Shown here in pieces: positions 1-9,551 of a stretch of DNA of 64,000 nucleotides. Each line of letters begins with the position of its first letter. Positions within the stretch are counted from its first letter, which is position 1. The stretch spans positions 327,657-391,656 of the forward strand of contig JAWKSY010000003.1 of NCBI GenBank assembly GCA_041402125.1, read 5' to 3'. The translations under genes and the position numbers were made by a program. This DNA comes from JAWKSY01 sp041402125. Its GTDB lineage: Bacteria > Planctomycetota > GCA-002687715 > DRQF01. Under the pieces are notes generated by a model. It was not told where the DNA came from. It did not search any database and saw only the letters and a list, made by a program, of their open reading frames with translations.

Positions 1-833
1 TGGTCCTCGAAGGCGTGGCGGGCCGACTGACCGTCGCGGACGTCCACGACGGAGTCGAGAACGCCGAGATCGATCTGGTCCGCCTCGGGGATGCGGTAGT
101 TCCGGAAGAGACGCTTGCCCAGCATCCAGATCCCGGTCTCGGCCTCGCCGTCGCGGGCCACCTCCTGGAGCTTGAAGAAGACGCCCTGCAGCTTCACCGT
201 CTCGCCGACGACGATCTGCGGCTCCTCCATGTCGTCGACCATCAGGAAGCGGACCGGAGCCGAGCTCCCGTGCACGTCGGCGTCGGGGGTGATCACGCCC
301 TGCCAGCTCCGCGTCTCGCCGCTGGCCAGCTTCAACCGGTCATAGGCGTCGAAGACGTCGACCTCCTCGAGGGAGTCCAGTCGACCGAGGACCTCGAAGG
401 CCTGACCGCGCAGCACCTGGCTCGCGGCGAAGAGACGGGGCACGTCGAGCCGCTGGAAGCCGACCCAGCCGTCGTCGATCTTGGCGGGGACGAGGCGGAA
501 GGCGTCCCAGGAGCGCCGGCCGACCTTCTCGACCGCCTTCTTCAGGGCCGCGACCGGGATGCTCCGCCGGCCCTCCGGCGTCAGGTCGTCGACGTTGCCC
601 CAGGTGTCCGTCTCGGGATCCCAGGCGACCGCCTCGGTCTCGATCTCGACCGCCTCGACGGGCTCGATGGACTTGAAGGGCACGCGCTCGACCTCGTCGT
701 CACCCAGGCCGGCGAGCCAGACGACGGTCCCGACGGCCACCAGGATCACGATGAGCATGAACGCGAGGGGACTGATGTTCAGGTTCGAGCGTGGCCCCTC
801 CCCCCCCGGCACGATCGACTTCGGTGAACGCAT
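1..833 (-). CDS. Membrane-anchored hypothetical protein, 5' part only
   Basis: Reading the minus strand from the ATG at 833-831, the frame stays open to the left edge (about 277 residues), so the C-terminus lies outside the window. The protein has a short cytoplasmic N-terminus rich in Pro, Gly and charged residues, one hydrophobic segment at about residues 22-42 (NISPLAFMLIVILVAVGTVV), then a soluble acidic region of mixed strand/helix character. A signal-anchor topology with the bulk outside the membrane is the simplest reading. I recognise no enzyme motif. It is divergent from folC, with about 150 bases between the two starts that must hold both promoters. The family is unknown to me; the coding call rests on the long open frame, the membrane segment and the plausible start. 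Confidence 0.6.
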   Translation of the reverse strand, partial: MRSPKSIVPGGEGPRSNLNISPLAFMLIVILVAVGTVVWLAGLGDDEVERVPFKSIEPVEAVEIETEAVAWDPETDTWGNVDDLTPEGRRSIPVAALKKAVEKVGRRSWDAFRLVPAKIDDGWVGFQRLDVPRLFAASQVLRGQAFEVLGRLDSLEEVDVFDAYDRLKLASGETRSWQGVITPDADVHGSSAPVRFLMVDDMEEPQIVVGETVKLQGVFFKLQEVARDGEAETGIWMLGKRLFRNYRIPEADQIDLGVLDSVVDVRDGQSARHAFED

Positions 834-989
834 CTCGCAGTGCTCCCTGGCTTTGGCGGCCTCGTTGTCCGAGGCCTCCTGCAACGTAACATCTGGCCGG
901 AAGTTCATGGGGACCGCTTTCGCGGCCCCCGGGCGTCGTCCGGAGGCGGCGCGAGAGCCTCTTCTCCCACGCGCTGCGAGCCCCGTGTC

Positions 990-2390
990 GTGTCCGGTCC
1001 TCCCCCCATTCCGCCCCTCGAGTCCGAGGCCGACGTCATGGCCTGGCTCGCGTCCTTCACCGACTTCGAGCAGAAGCAAGCCCACCTCCTCGGCCGCAAG
1101 AGTCTCGACCTCTCGCGGATGCGGAACTACTGCGCGGACCTCGGTTCGCCCGAGCGGGGCGTCCCGGTCGCCCACGTGGCGGGGTCGAAGGGGAAGGGAT
1201 CGACCTCGATCATCCTCCGTCACCTCGTCAGCGCCCACGACCGACGCTGCGGCCTCTTCCTCTCGCCGCACCTGGTCCACGTGCGGGAGCGGATCTCGAT
1301 CGACGGCGTCCCCATCCCGCCCGATCGCTTCGTCGCGCGCGCGCGGCGCCTCGCCGAGGTCGCCGCGGCGCGGACGCGACGGGACCCCGCCGATCTCCCG
1401 TCCTTCTTCGAGTCGATGGCCCTCATGGGATTCCTCGAGTTCGCGGCGGAGGCGCCCGACCTCGCCGTCATCGAGGTCGGACTCGGAGGTCGCCTGGACG
1501 CGACGAACGTCGTCCATCCCGACGTCACCGTCGTCACGCGCCTCGACCTCGAACACACGCGCGTCCTCGGCGACACGCTGGACGAGATCGCGGCCGAGAA
1601 GGCCGGCATCCTGAAGCCCGGCGTGCCGCTCGTCACCTCGGCCCTTCCCGACGAGGAGGGCGGCCGGATCGTCCACCGACTCGCGGCGGAGCGCGGCGTC
1701 CCCGTCGACGCGCTCGGTCGCGAGATCCGCGTCGAGCGCGACCTCGACGACCCCGCCCCGAACCCCCGCTTCTCCCTCGAGATCCGCGGCCGCCGCTTCG
1801 AGGACCTCCGCCTCGGAAGCCCGGGCGCGCACCAGATCGAGAACGCGGCGCTGGCGATCGCCGCGGCGTTGCGCCTCGAGGAGTCGGGCGGGCCGCGCCT
1901 CGACGGCGACCGCGTCCGCGCCGGACTCGCCGCGCTGGCGCTTCCGGGTCGACTCGAGCGGCTCCGCGCGGACGAACCGAGCTGGTCCGGACCGGTCCTC
2001 ATCGACTCCGCGCACACGCCCCGGAGCACGGCGGCCCTCGCCGCCGCCCTCGACGGCGTCGCGCCCGAACGGCCGCGCGTCCTGGTCGCGGGCTTCCTCC
2101 GCGACAAGGACGTCGTCGCGTGTCTGGCTCCGCTCCGGGGGCGCTTCGATGCCGTGATCGCCTGTCCCCCGGTCTCGCCGCGCGCGCTGCCGGCGGACGA
2201 ACTCCTCGGCGCGATGCGGACCGCGCTCGGGCCGGAGGGCGCGGCGGCGCGGGCCGCTCCGGATCTGGAGTCCGTCTTCGCCCGCCTCGGCGCCCTCGAG
2301 GCGGGAATCGCGGTCGTCACCGGCTCCGTCTATCTCGCCGGCGCGGTCCGGGCTCGCCTCACTGGCGGGGCCGAGGCCCGAGGCATATAG
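990..2390 (+). CDS. folC: Bifunctional folylpolyglutamate/dihydrofolate synthase
   Basis: FolC adds glutamate to (dihydro)folates with ATP in the cytoplasm and belongs to the Mur ligase family. The protein shows the P-loop HVAGSKGKGST (the usual form is GTNGKGS), then SPHLVHVRERI, the Mur-type central domain with VIEVGLGGRLDATNV and LDLEHTRVLGDT, and a C-terminal ligase domain with DSAHTPRS and VLVAGFLRDKD. About 466 residues, a normal family length. The frame is open upstream to 840, but the residues before the GTG at 990 look non-coding and FolC proteins normally start about 10-15 residues before the ALxWL-like helix, here VMAWLASF; ATG 1038 is the alternative start. moxR follows after 7 bases. 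The Ser-Lys in place of Thr-Asn in the P-loop is the only oddity. Confidence 0.9.
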   Translation: MSGPPPIPPLESEADVMAWLASFTDFEQKQAHLLGRKSLDLSRMRNYCADLGSPERGVPVAHVAGSKGKGSTSIILRHLVSAHDRRCGLFLSPHLVHVRERISIDGVPIPPDRFVARARRLAEVAAARTRRDPADLPSFFESMALMGFLEFAAEAPDLAVIEVGLGGRLDATNVVHPDVTVVTRLDLEHTRVLGDTLDEIAAEKAGILKPGVPLVTSALPDEEGGRIVHRLAAERGVPVDALGREIRVERDLDDPAPNPRFSLEIRGRRFEDLRLGSPGAHQIENAALAIAAALRLEESGGPRLDGDRVRAGLAALALPGRLERLRADEPSWSGPVLIDSAHTPRSTAALAAALDGVAPERPRVLVAGFLRDKDVVACLAPLRGRFDAVIACPPVSPRALPADELLGAMRTALGPEGAAARAAPDLESVFARLGALEAGIAVVTGSVYLAGAVRARLTGGAEARGI

Positions 2391-2391
2391 T
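2386..2391 (+). promoter_or_regulatory. Possible -10 hexamer for a leaderless moxR transcript
   Basis: TATAGT ends 6 bases before the moxR ATG and overlaps the folC stop codon. Only CCCCC-type sequence lies between, with no Shine-Dalgarno, so a start of transcription at or next to the ATG is possible. No clear -35 box is visible; this rests on spacing and similarity to TATAAT only. Confidence 0.25.
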
Positions 2392-2397
2392 GCCCCC

Positions 2398-3393
<996 letters not shown>

Positions 3394-3400
3394 GACGGCC

Positions 3401-3883
3401 GTGCCCGAGCTGGTGCTCGTTTCGCGATCCCCGGAGGAGACGCGCGGGTTCGGCCGCCGCGTCGGCGGCGCCATCGACGGGCGCGGCATCGTCTTCCTCG
3501 AGGGCGAGCTGGGCTCCGGCAAGACGCACTTCACGAAAGGGCTCTACGGCGGCCAGGGCGGCGCGGACGAGGACATCGTCGTCAGCCCCTCCTACCAGAT
3601 CATCCACCGCTACGACGGCGCGCGGCGGCCCTTCTATCACGTCGATCTCTACCGACTCGAGGACCCGCGCCATCTCCTCGGCCTCGAGTACGAGGACTTC
3701 CTCTTCCTGAATCCCGGGCTCACCGCCGTGGAGTGGCCCCGCGACGCGGCGGAACTCCTCGGCGCGGACGAGATCCTCGAGGTCCGGTTCGAGTACGGGG
3801 ACGACGAGAGCGAGCGGCGGCTCCGTCTGCGGGCGGAGGGCGACCGCTACGCCCGGGTCTTCGAGGAGCTGAGCGCACGGTGA
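3401..3883 (+). CDS. tsaE: tRNA t6A biosynthesis ATPase TsaE
   Basis: TsaE is the P-loop ATPase of the TsaBDE complex that makes N6-threonylcarbamoyladenosine at position 37 of ANN-decoding tRNAs. The 160-residue protein has GELGSGKTHFTKGL (P-loop at about 35-42), the switch-like region SPSYQIIHRY (family: SPTFxLxxxY), then FYHVDLYRLEDP (family YHxDxYRL) and TAVEWP (family: xxxIEWP). It starts with GTG at 3401, 7 bases after moxR. Its TGA stop overlaps the GTG start of tsaB (GTGA at 3880-3883), so translation is probably coupled. Confidence 0.93.
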   Translation: MPELVLVSRSPEETRGFGRRVGGAIDGRGIVFLEGELGSGKTHFTKGLYGGQGGADEDIVVSPSYQIIHRYDGARRPFYHVDLYRLEDPRHLLGLEYEDFLFLNPGLTAVEWPRDAAELLGADEILEVRFEYGDDESERRLRLRAEGDRYARVFEELSAR

Positions 3884-4572
3884 GGATCCTCGGCGTCGAC
3901 ACGAGTTCACCCGCGACGAGTCTCGCCCTCCTCGAAGACGGCGAGGTCGCGGCGGAGTACCACGTCCGTCACGACCACCCGCCGAGCGACGCCGTGTTCG
4001 GACTCCTCGAGGGACTCCTGCGGCCGCGCGGGATCACCGTCGCCGATTGCGACGCCTTCGCGGTCTGCGTCGGTCCGGGCTCCTTCACCGGGCTCCGGAT
4101 CGGCCTCGGCATGGCCAAGACCTTCGCGTGGGCCCTGGGGCGCCCGATCCACGGCTTCGATTCGGTCGAACTCCTCGCCGCGCGCGCGCTGCGTCAGGGG
4201 GCCGTCGCCGAGGGCGAGACCTTCGACGCGCTCTTCACCGCGCTCCGCGGCAGCGTCTTCGCCGGCACCTTCGAGGTCTCGTCGGGCGTGGCGGTGCGCC
4301 GGGGCGACCTGCGATACGCCGACGACCTCGCGGGCGAGCTCGCGGTCCGGGACGCCTCGCGTCCCCTCGTCGCGCTCGATGGCGAGGCCCTCCCCCCTTC
4401 GCTCGCCCCGCGGCGGCTCGCCCTCGATCCTTCCGCCGCGATCCTCGCCGCGGAGCTCGCGGCGGGGGCGATCGCCGAGGGGCGTCCCGCCGATCTCGAC
4501 GCCGTCCAGCCCACCTACCTCAAGCCCTTCAGCGTCGGGCGGCCGGCCCGGACCCGGAGCGACGAGACATGA
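3880..4572 (+). CDS. tsaB: tRNA t6A biosynthesis scaffold protein TsaB
   Basis: TsaB is the ASKHA-fold, non-catalytic partner that dimerises with TsaD. The start is the GTG at 3880, giving MRILGVDTSSPATSLALLED at the N-terminus, which is exactly where the family begins; the open frame further upstream is only tsaE read out of phase. The signature GPGSFTGLRIGLGMAK lies at residues 65-80. The length of 230 residues is typical. It overlaps tsaE by 4 bases (GTGA) and tsaD by 4 bases (ATGA), so all three complex members are translated as a unit. Confidence 0.93.
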   Translation: MRILGVDTSSPATSLALLEDGEVAAEYHVRHDHPPSDAVFGLLEGLLRPRGITVADCDAFAVCVGPGSFTGLRIGLGMAKTFAWALGRPIHGFDSVELLAARALRQGAVAEGETFDALFTALRGSVFAGTFEVSSGVAVRRGDLRYADDLAGELAVRDASRPLVALDGEALPPSLAPRRLALDPSAAILAAELAAGAIAEGRPADLDAVQPTYLKPFSVGRPARTRSDET

Positions 4573-5570
4573 CGCTCGGACTCGGCATCGACACCTCCTT
4601 CGACGACACCGCGGTCGCCCTCGTCGAGGACGGGAATCGCATCCTCGCCAACCTCACCGTGAGCCAGTTCGCGGAGCACGAGAACTTCGGCGGGGTGATC
4701 CCCGAGCGCGCCTCGCGGCTGCACGTCCAGCACCTCTTCCCGCTCCTCGAGCGGGCGCTGGCGCGCGCGGAGCGCCGTCTCGAGGACCTCGACTACGTCG
4801 CGGTGACGAACCGGCCCGGCCTGATCGGCTCGCTCCTCGTCGGGGTCTCGGCGGGGAAGGCGCTCGCGATGGCGCGGGGGCTCCCTCTCGTCGGTGTGAA
4901 CCACCTCGAGGCCCACGTCTACGCCGTGCAGATGGAGCACGAGGACCTCGTCTTCCCCTTCGTGAGTCTCCTCGTCTCGGGCGCGAACACGGTGATCTAC
5001 CACCACCGCGATCACGGCGACTACCGCGTCCTCGGCGGCACGCTCGACGACGCGGTCGGCGAGTGCCTCGACAAGAGCGGACGCTTCATCGGCCTCCCCC
5101 TGCCCGCGGGTCCGCATCTCCAGAAGCTCGCGCTCGCGGGCGACGCCGCGCGCTGTCCGATGCCGCGCCCGATGCTCAACCGACCCGGCTACGACTTCTC
5201 GTTCAGCGGCCTCAAGACGGCGGTCGTCAACACCGTGCGCGCGAACCCCGATCTCCGTCCCGAGGACCTCGCGGCCGGGCTGCTCGAGGCCGCCTCGGAC
5301 GTCCTCGCCCGCAAGACCTTCCGCGCGGCGCGGGACGTGGGCGTGAAGCAGGTGGCGCTCTGCGGCGGCGTCGCGGCCAACCTCCAGCTCCGCGAGGCCT
5401 TCGCGCGGCGCGCCGAGAAGACGGGCATCACCTTCCGGCACCCCTCGATCCCGCTCTGCACCGACAACGCCGCGATGGTCGCCGGCCTCGGCTACGAGCA
5501 CTTCCGGCGCGGCGAACTCGCGGACCTCGACCTCGCGGTGGCCGCCACCGTGTCGTGGAAGCGCGACTAG
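4569..5570 (+). CDS. tsaD: tRNA N6-adenosine threonylcarbamoyltransferase TsaD
   Basis: TsaD transfers the threonylcarbamoyl group from threonylcarbamoyl-AMP to A37. The 333-residue protein begins MTLGLGIDTSFDDTAVALVE and carries the metal-binding HLEAH at residues 112-116, NRPGLIGSLLVG, and the late CTDNAAMVAGLGYEH segment with the third metal ligand. The N-terminal motif is TSFDDT where most bacterial TsaD proteins have TSCDET or TSCDDT, so the usual Cys is Phe; that residue is not a metal ligand. Start chosen at the ATG overlapping the tsaB stop. Together with tsaE and tsaB this gives the complete second step of t6A synthesis; the first-step enzyme TsaC is not in the window. Confidence 0.94.
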   Translation: MTLGLGIDTSFDDTAVALVEDGNRILANLTVSQFAEHENFGGVIPERASRLHVQHLFPLLERALARAERRLEDLDYVAVTNRPGLIGSLLVGVSAGKALAMARGLPLVGVNHLEAHVYAVQMEHEDLVFPFVSLLVSGANTVIYHHRDHGDYRVLGGTLDDAVGECLDKSGRFIGLPLPAGPHLQKLALAGDAARCPMPRPMLNRPGYDFSFSGLKTAVVNTVRANPDLRPEDLAAGLLEAASDVLARKTFRAARDVGVKQVALCGGVAANLQLREAFARRAEKTGITFRHPSIPLCTDNAAMVAGLGYEHFRRGELADLDLAVAATVSWKRD

Positions 5571-5577
5571 AGCCGGG

Positions 5578-7059
5578 TCAGCGCGCGGCGCGCATCGCTC
5601 GCTCGTAGAGCCGGCGGTACTCGGGCGCCCGGTGCGACCACCCGAATCCGCACCCCATGCCGTTGCGGCGGAGCCGCGCGCGATCCGCGGGTCGGCTCCA
5701 CGCGTCGATGGCGCGCCCGAGGGCGTCCGCGAGCGCCCCGGCGTCGAAGTCGTCGAAGAGGAAGCCGGTCCCCTTCCCCGTCGCCGCGTCGAAGGGCTCG
5801 ACGGTGTCGGCGAGTCCCCCGGTGCGGCGGACGACGGGGATCGTCCCGTAGCGCTGCGCGTACATCTGATTCAACCCGCAGGGCTCGTAGCGCGAGGGCA
5901 TGAGGAAGAGATCCGCCCCCGCGGTCAGCCGGTGGGCGAGCGCGTCGTCGAAGCCGATGCGGACGCCGCAGCGATCCGGGTGACGCGCCGCCGCGGCGCG
6001 CAGGGCGTCCTCGTACTCCTTCGCGCCCGTGCCGAGCGCCACGAAGACCGCGTCCGTCGCGAGCAGGTCGTCGAGGACGCCCGTGATCAGCTCCACGCCC
6101 TTCTGCGCGACGAGGCGACCGACGAAGCCGACGACGGGCCAGTCCTCGGGCACGTCCCCGAGACCGTAGGCCGAGAGGAGATCCGCGCGGCACGCCGCCT
6201 TGCCCTTCGGATCGTCGCGGTCGAAGCTCGCGACGAGCGCGGGATCGTCGGCCGGATTCCAGACGCCCTCGTCGATGCCGTTCAGGATGCCCACGAGCTT
6301 GTGCCGCTGCGCCTCGAGCACGCCCTCGAGGCCGGCGCCCTGCTCGCTCCCGAGGATCTCGCGGGCGTAGGTCGGACTGACGGTGTGGACGACGTCGGCG
6401 TAGGAGATGCCGACCTTCATCAGGTTCACCGCCCCGTGGAACTCGAAGGGCCCCATCGGCTCGAGGTACTCGGGTCCGAAGCCCATCGTGGCCAGCCGCT
6501 CGCCCGGGAAGACGCCCTGGTAGGCGAGGTTGTGGATCGAGTAGACGAGGCCCGCCCCCGCGAAGGCCGGCTCGTGCGCGTAGGTCTGACGCACGTAGGC
6601 CAGGGAGAGCGCGGTCTGGAAGTCGTTCGCGTGGATCACGCGGGGCCGCCACTGCCGGCACTTGGCGAGCTCGAGGGCGCCCTTCGCGAAGAAGACCATG
6701 CGCTCCAGTTCGTTCGGGAAGGGACGGCCGTCGGGGTCGGCGTAGATGCCGGGCGCTCCGAAATGCCGCTCGTCACCGAGCATCCAGACCTCGGCGCCGC
6801 CCGGGGTCCGCCCGCGCCAGGCGCGGAAGGGATGATCCTGGAAGTCGATGCCGACGTGCCAGTCCGCCGGCACCGGGACCTCCTCGAATCCCAGGCTCTC
6901 GGGGTCGATCTGGGCGAAGCGGGGCATCACCAGCCGGGCGCGGATCCCGACCTCCGCGAGCGCGTCCGGGAGAGCCCCCGCGACGTCGCCGAGCCCCCCC
7001 ACCTTCGCGAAGGGGACCGCCTCGTAGGAGATCAGCATCGTGTCGATGCGTTCGCTCAT
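5578..7059 (-). CDS. glgA: Glycogen synthase (ADP-glucose, GT5)
   Basis: GlgA extends alpha-1,4-glucan chains using ADP-glucose in the cytoplasm. The 493-residue protein has the GT5 signature KVGGLGDVAGALPDAL near residue 19, a catalytic-domain segment VIHANDFQTALSLAYV (family: HxHDWHT), NLAYQGVFPGE and NLMKVGISYADVVHTVSP, and in the C-terminal Rossmann domain GFVGRLVAQKGVELI and PSRYEPCGLNQMYAQRYG followed by TGGLADTVEPFD. It is convergent with tsaD, 7 bases apart, and divergent from the ASPIC/UnbV gene. No other glycogen gene (glgB, glgC, glgP) is next to it. ATG 7059 is used; an ATG seven codons later (7038) is the alternative. Confidence 0.94.
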   Translation of the reverse strand: MSERIDTMLISYEAVPFAKVGGLGDVAGALPDALAEVGIRARLVMPRFAQIDPESLGFEEVPVPADWHVGIDFQDHPFRAWRGRTPGGAEVWMLGDERHFGAPGIYADPDGRPFPNELERMVFFAKGALELAKCRQWRPRVIHANDFQTALSLAYVRQTYAHEPAFAGAGLVYSIHNLAYQGVFPGERLATMGFGPEYLEPMGPFEFHGAVNLMKVGISYADVVHTVSPTYAREILGSEQGAGLEGVLEAQRHKLVGILNGIDEGVWNPADDPALVASFDRDDPKGKAACRADLLSAYGLGDVPEDWPVVGFVGRLVAQKGVELITGVLDDLLATDAVFVALGTGAKEYEDALRAAAARHPDRCGVRIGFDDALAHRLTAGADLFLMPSRYEPCGLNQMYAQRYGTIPVVRRTGGLADTVEPFDAATGKGTGFLFDDFDAGALADALGRAIDAWSRPADRARLRRNGMGCGFGWSHRAPEYRRLYERAMRAAR

Positions 7060-7145
7060 CTCGGACTCCGGATCTCGGGGAGGCGAATCCTATCAGGCCG
7101 TCGCGGGGCCCGCCGCGCCTCGATGGCGCTGCGGCGAGAAACGGA

Positions 7146-7151
7146 TACAAT
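7146..7151 (+). promoter_or_regulatory. Candidate -10 box for the ASPIC/UnbV lipoprotein gene
   Basis: TACAAT (one mismatch to TATAAT) stands out in the GC-rich 164-base divergent region between glgA and the lipoprotein gene, 72 bases before the ATG at 7224. No good -35 box is seen 16-18 bases upstream. On the other strand GATAGGATT near 7087-7095 may serve glgA. Confidence 0.3.
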
Positions 7152-7223
7152 TTCCCGGGTCTGCGTCGATCCGTCGCCGGGATTCTCACCTCGTCGACGT
7201 CCGCGACCCGATCGGAGGTTCGC

Positions 7224-9071
7224 ATGCCGTCCCACCTCGAATTCGCGATCCGTCTCGCGCTCGTGCCCGCGATGGCGTTGACCCTCCTGTCCGCCTGCGA
7301 CCGCGGTTCCGGAGAGGAACCGGCGAAGACGACCGGCGCCCACGACGTCGACCCCGAGGCGGTGCTCCCCTTCGCGGCCGAGCTGCCGCCGGCGGTGGCC
7401 CCCGGGAAGGAGGGCGCGGAGCTGCGCTTCGATGACGTCACGCGCGAGGCCGGCATCACCTTCCGTTCGCGCTCCGGGACGCCGAGCAAGCTCTGGATCC
7501 CCGAGAACATCGGACACGGCGCGATGTTCTTCGACTACGACGGCGACGGCGACGAGGACCTCTACCTCGCGAACGGCGGCGATCTGGAGCGCCCCGGCCA
7601 CTCCGACTTCCGCAACGCGCTCTACCGCAACGACGGGGGCTTCCGTTTCACGGACGTCACCGAGGGCAGCGGGCTCGAGTGTCCGGACTGGAGCTGCGGC
7701 GTCTACACCGTCGACTTCGACGCCGACGGCTGGCGCGACGTGTACGTCACGCAGCTCGGCCGCAACCGCTTCTTCCGCAACCTCGAGGGAAGCGGGCGAT
7801 TCGAGGACGTCACGGATCGTCTCGGAGGGGACGACCCGCGCTGGAGCACGTCGGCCGCGTTCTTCGACGCGGACGCGGACGGCGATCTCGACCTCTACGT
7901 GTGCAACTACGTCGAGTTCGACATCCGGAACCCGCCCTTCGACGGCGTCCCCTGCGACTGGCGCGGACTGCGCGTCTGCTGCGGGCCCCGCGGCCTCCCG
8001 GAGGCGGCCGACCGCTTCTACGAGTTCCGGGACGGGCGCTACGTCGACGCGACGGAGGAGCGCGGCTTCACGCTGCGTGATCGTCGCGGACAGGTGCGCG
8101 GCAGCTACTCGCTCGGCGTGGTCACGGCCGACTACGACGACGACGGAGACGTGGACGTCTACGTCGCCGTGGACTCGCGTCCGAACCTGCTCTTCATCAA
8201 CGACGGGAGCGGACGGTTCACGGAATCGGCGCAGCGCTGGCTCGTGGCGGTGAACTCCAACGCGGTCGAGCAGGCCGGGATGGGCGTCACCGCGGCCGAC
8301 CTCAACGGCGACGACCGCCTCGATCTCTTCGTGACGAACTTCTCCCACGACACGAACACGCTCTACCTGGCGGCCGGCGACGAGAAGAACCGCTTCTTCG
8401 ACGACGCGACGAGCACGGCCGGGCTCGGAGGCTCGGCGAGCTACACCTTCCTCTCCTGGGGCACCGGCATCCACGACTTCGACCTCGACGGTCGCCTCGA
8501 CATCCTCGTCGCGAGCGGGCACGTCTATCCGCAGGCCGACGGCGCGAAGGACCTGGGCACGAGCTACGCCCAGATGAACCAGCTCTTCATGGGCGGCGAG
8601 CGCGCGCTCGAGTTCAAGGACCGCGCCCGGGACGCCGGCCCGGCGTTCGCCACGCCTCACGTCTCGCGCGCGACGTCCTTCGCCGATCTCGACCTCGACG
8701 GCCGGATGGACTTCATCATCACCAACGTCGACTCCTGGCCCACGCTCGCGCACAACCTCTGCCGCCCGAAGGGCTCCTTCATCGGGCTGATCCTCGCGGG
8801 AAAGAATCCGCGGAACCGCGACGCGATCGGCGCCACCGTCCGTCTGGTCCTGGAGGACGACGGTATGATGCGACGCGACCAGCTCGGCGGCGGGGGCTAC
8901 TTCGCTTCCAACCAACCGCTGATCCACTTCGGACTCGACGGAAAGAAGGCGCGAGAGATCCGAGTCCGCTGGGCCGACGGCGCCGAGGCGAGTTACCCCG
9001 CGCCGGCGCCGGGCGCCTACTACCGCCTCGAGCAGGCGAGCGGGACGCTCACGAAGGTCGACGGGCGATGA
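7224..9071 (+). CDS. FG-GAP/VCBS-repeat lipoprotein with C-terminal ASPIC/UnbV domain
   Basis: A 615-residue exported protein. Residues 1-30 form a lipoprotein signal ending in the lipobox LLSAC. There follow repeated calcium-loop-like FG-GAP/VCBS units with DxDxDG patterns, for example FFDYDGDGDEDLYLAN, TVDFDADGWRDVYVT, FFDADADGDLDLYV, DYDDDGDVDVYVAV, DLNGDDRLDLFVTN and DFDLDGRLDILVAS, predicting an integrin-alpha-like beta propeller. The last 100 residues carry the ASPIC/UnbV module: GLILAGKNPRNRDAIGATV, QLGGGGYFASNQPLIHFGLD and IRVRWADG. Such proteins are abundant in Planctomycetes, Acidobacteria and Bacteroidetes; a molecular function is not established. The last codons overlap the start of the GroES-like gene (ATGA at 9068-9071), an unusual pairing that implies co-translation. 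Confidence 0.92.
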   Translation: MPSHLEFAIRLALVPAMALTLLSACDRGSGEEPAKTTGAHDVDPEAVLPFAAELPPAVAPGKEGAELRFDDVTREAGITFRSRSGTPSKLWIPENIGHGAMFFDYDGDGDEDLYLANGGDLERPGHSDFRNALYRNDGGFRFTDVTEGSGLECPDWSCGVYTVDFDADGWRDVYVTQLGRNRFFRNLEGSGRFEDVTDRLGGDDPRWSTSAAFFDADADGDLDLYVCNYVEFDIRNPPFDGVPCDWRGLRVCCGPRGLPEAADRFYEFRDGRYVDATEERGFTLRDRRGQVRGSYSLGVVTADYDDDGDVDVYVAVDSRPNLLFINDGSGRFTESAQRWLVAVNSNAVEQAGMGVTAADLNGDDRLDLFVTNFSHDTNTLYLAAGDEKNRFFDDATSTAGLGGSASYTFLSWGTGIHDFDLDGRLDILVASGHVYPQADGAKDLGTSYAQMNQLFMGGERALEFKDRARDAGPAFATPHVSRATSFADLDLDGRMDFIITNVDSWPTLAHNLCRPKGSFIGLILAGKNPRNRDAIGATVRLVLEDDGMMRRDQLGGGGYFASNQPLIHFGLDGKKAREIRVRWADGAEASYPAPAPGAYYRLEQASGTLTKVDGR

Positions 9072-9463
9072 GGCGAGGCCATCGCGAACTCCTCGTCGTC
9101 GGCGACCGCATCCTCGTGAAGCCCGAGGAGGGCGAGGTGCGGACGAAGGTCGGCCTGATCCTGCCGGTCGGCGCGGTCGAGAAGGAAGCGGTCCAGAGCG
9201 GACGGGCCGTCGCCATCGGCCCCGGCACGCCCCTGCCGCCGCCGCACGACGGCGCCGACGAGCCCTGGCGCGAGGCCGCCGCGGCCCCGGCCCGCTACCT
9301 GCCGATGCAGGTCCGCGAGGGGGACTACCTCGTCTTCTTCCGCAAGGCCGCCATCGAGATCAGCTTCCAGGACGAGCGCTACCTCGTCGTCCCCCACAGC
9401 GCCGTCCTCGTGATCGTGCGCGACGACGCTCCCGTCCCGGACGCCCTCCCCGAGAACCTCTGA
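9068..9463 (+). CDS. Divergent GroES-like co-chaperonin
   Basis: A 131-residue protein with a GroES/Cpn10-type chaperonin fold by sequence: GDRILVKPEEGEVRTKVGLILP at the N-terminus (family: DRVLVKPxxxExxTxGGIxLP), a middle VQSGRAVAIGPGTP (family: GxVVAVGxG) and REGDYLVFFRKAAIEISFQDERYLVVPHSAVLVIV at the end (family: VKVGDxVLFxKYAGTEIKxDGEEYLILxExDILAII). It is about 35 residues longer than GroES because of an insert at about 58-80 (PLPPPHDGADEPWREAAAAP) between the two halves of the barrel. No groEL is adjacent; it is translationally coupled to a secreted lipoprotein gene, so it is more likely a specialised paralogue than the housekeeping GroES. Confidence 0.8.
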   Translation: MRRGHRELLVVGDRILVKPEEGEVRTKVGLILPVGAVEKEAVQSGRAVAIGPGTPLPPPHDGADEPWREAAAAPARYLPMQVREGDYLVFFRKAAIEISFQDERYLVVPHSAVLVIVRDDAPVPDALPENL

Positions 9464-9551
9464 GAGCCCCTGGGGCCCCGGAGCCGCGGCGGGGGCGTTT
9501 TCGCGGTCCGGTCGCCGTGATAAGGTCGGCCCTTCCCCGACCGAGGACGCC

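Noticed and set aside
481..1614. Arg/Ser-rich open frame on the plus strand across the left-edge gene and folC
   Set aside because: It crosses two real genes in a wrong frame, with composition typical of out-of-phase GC-rich sequence.
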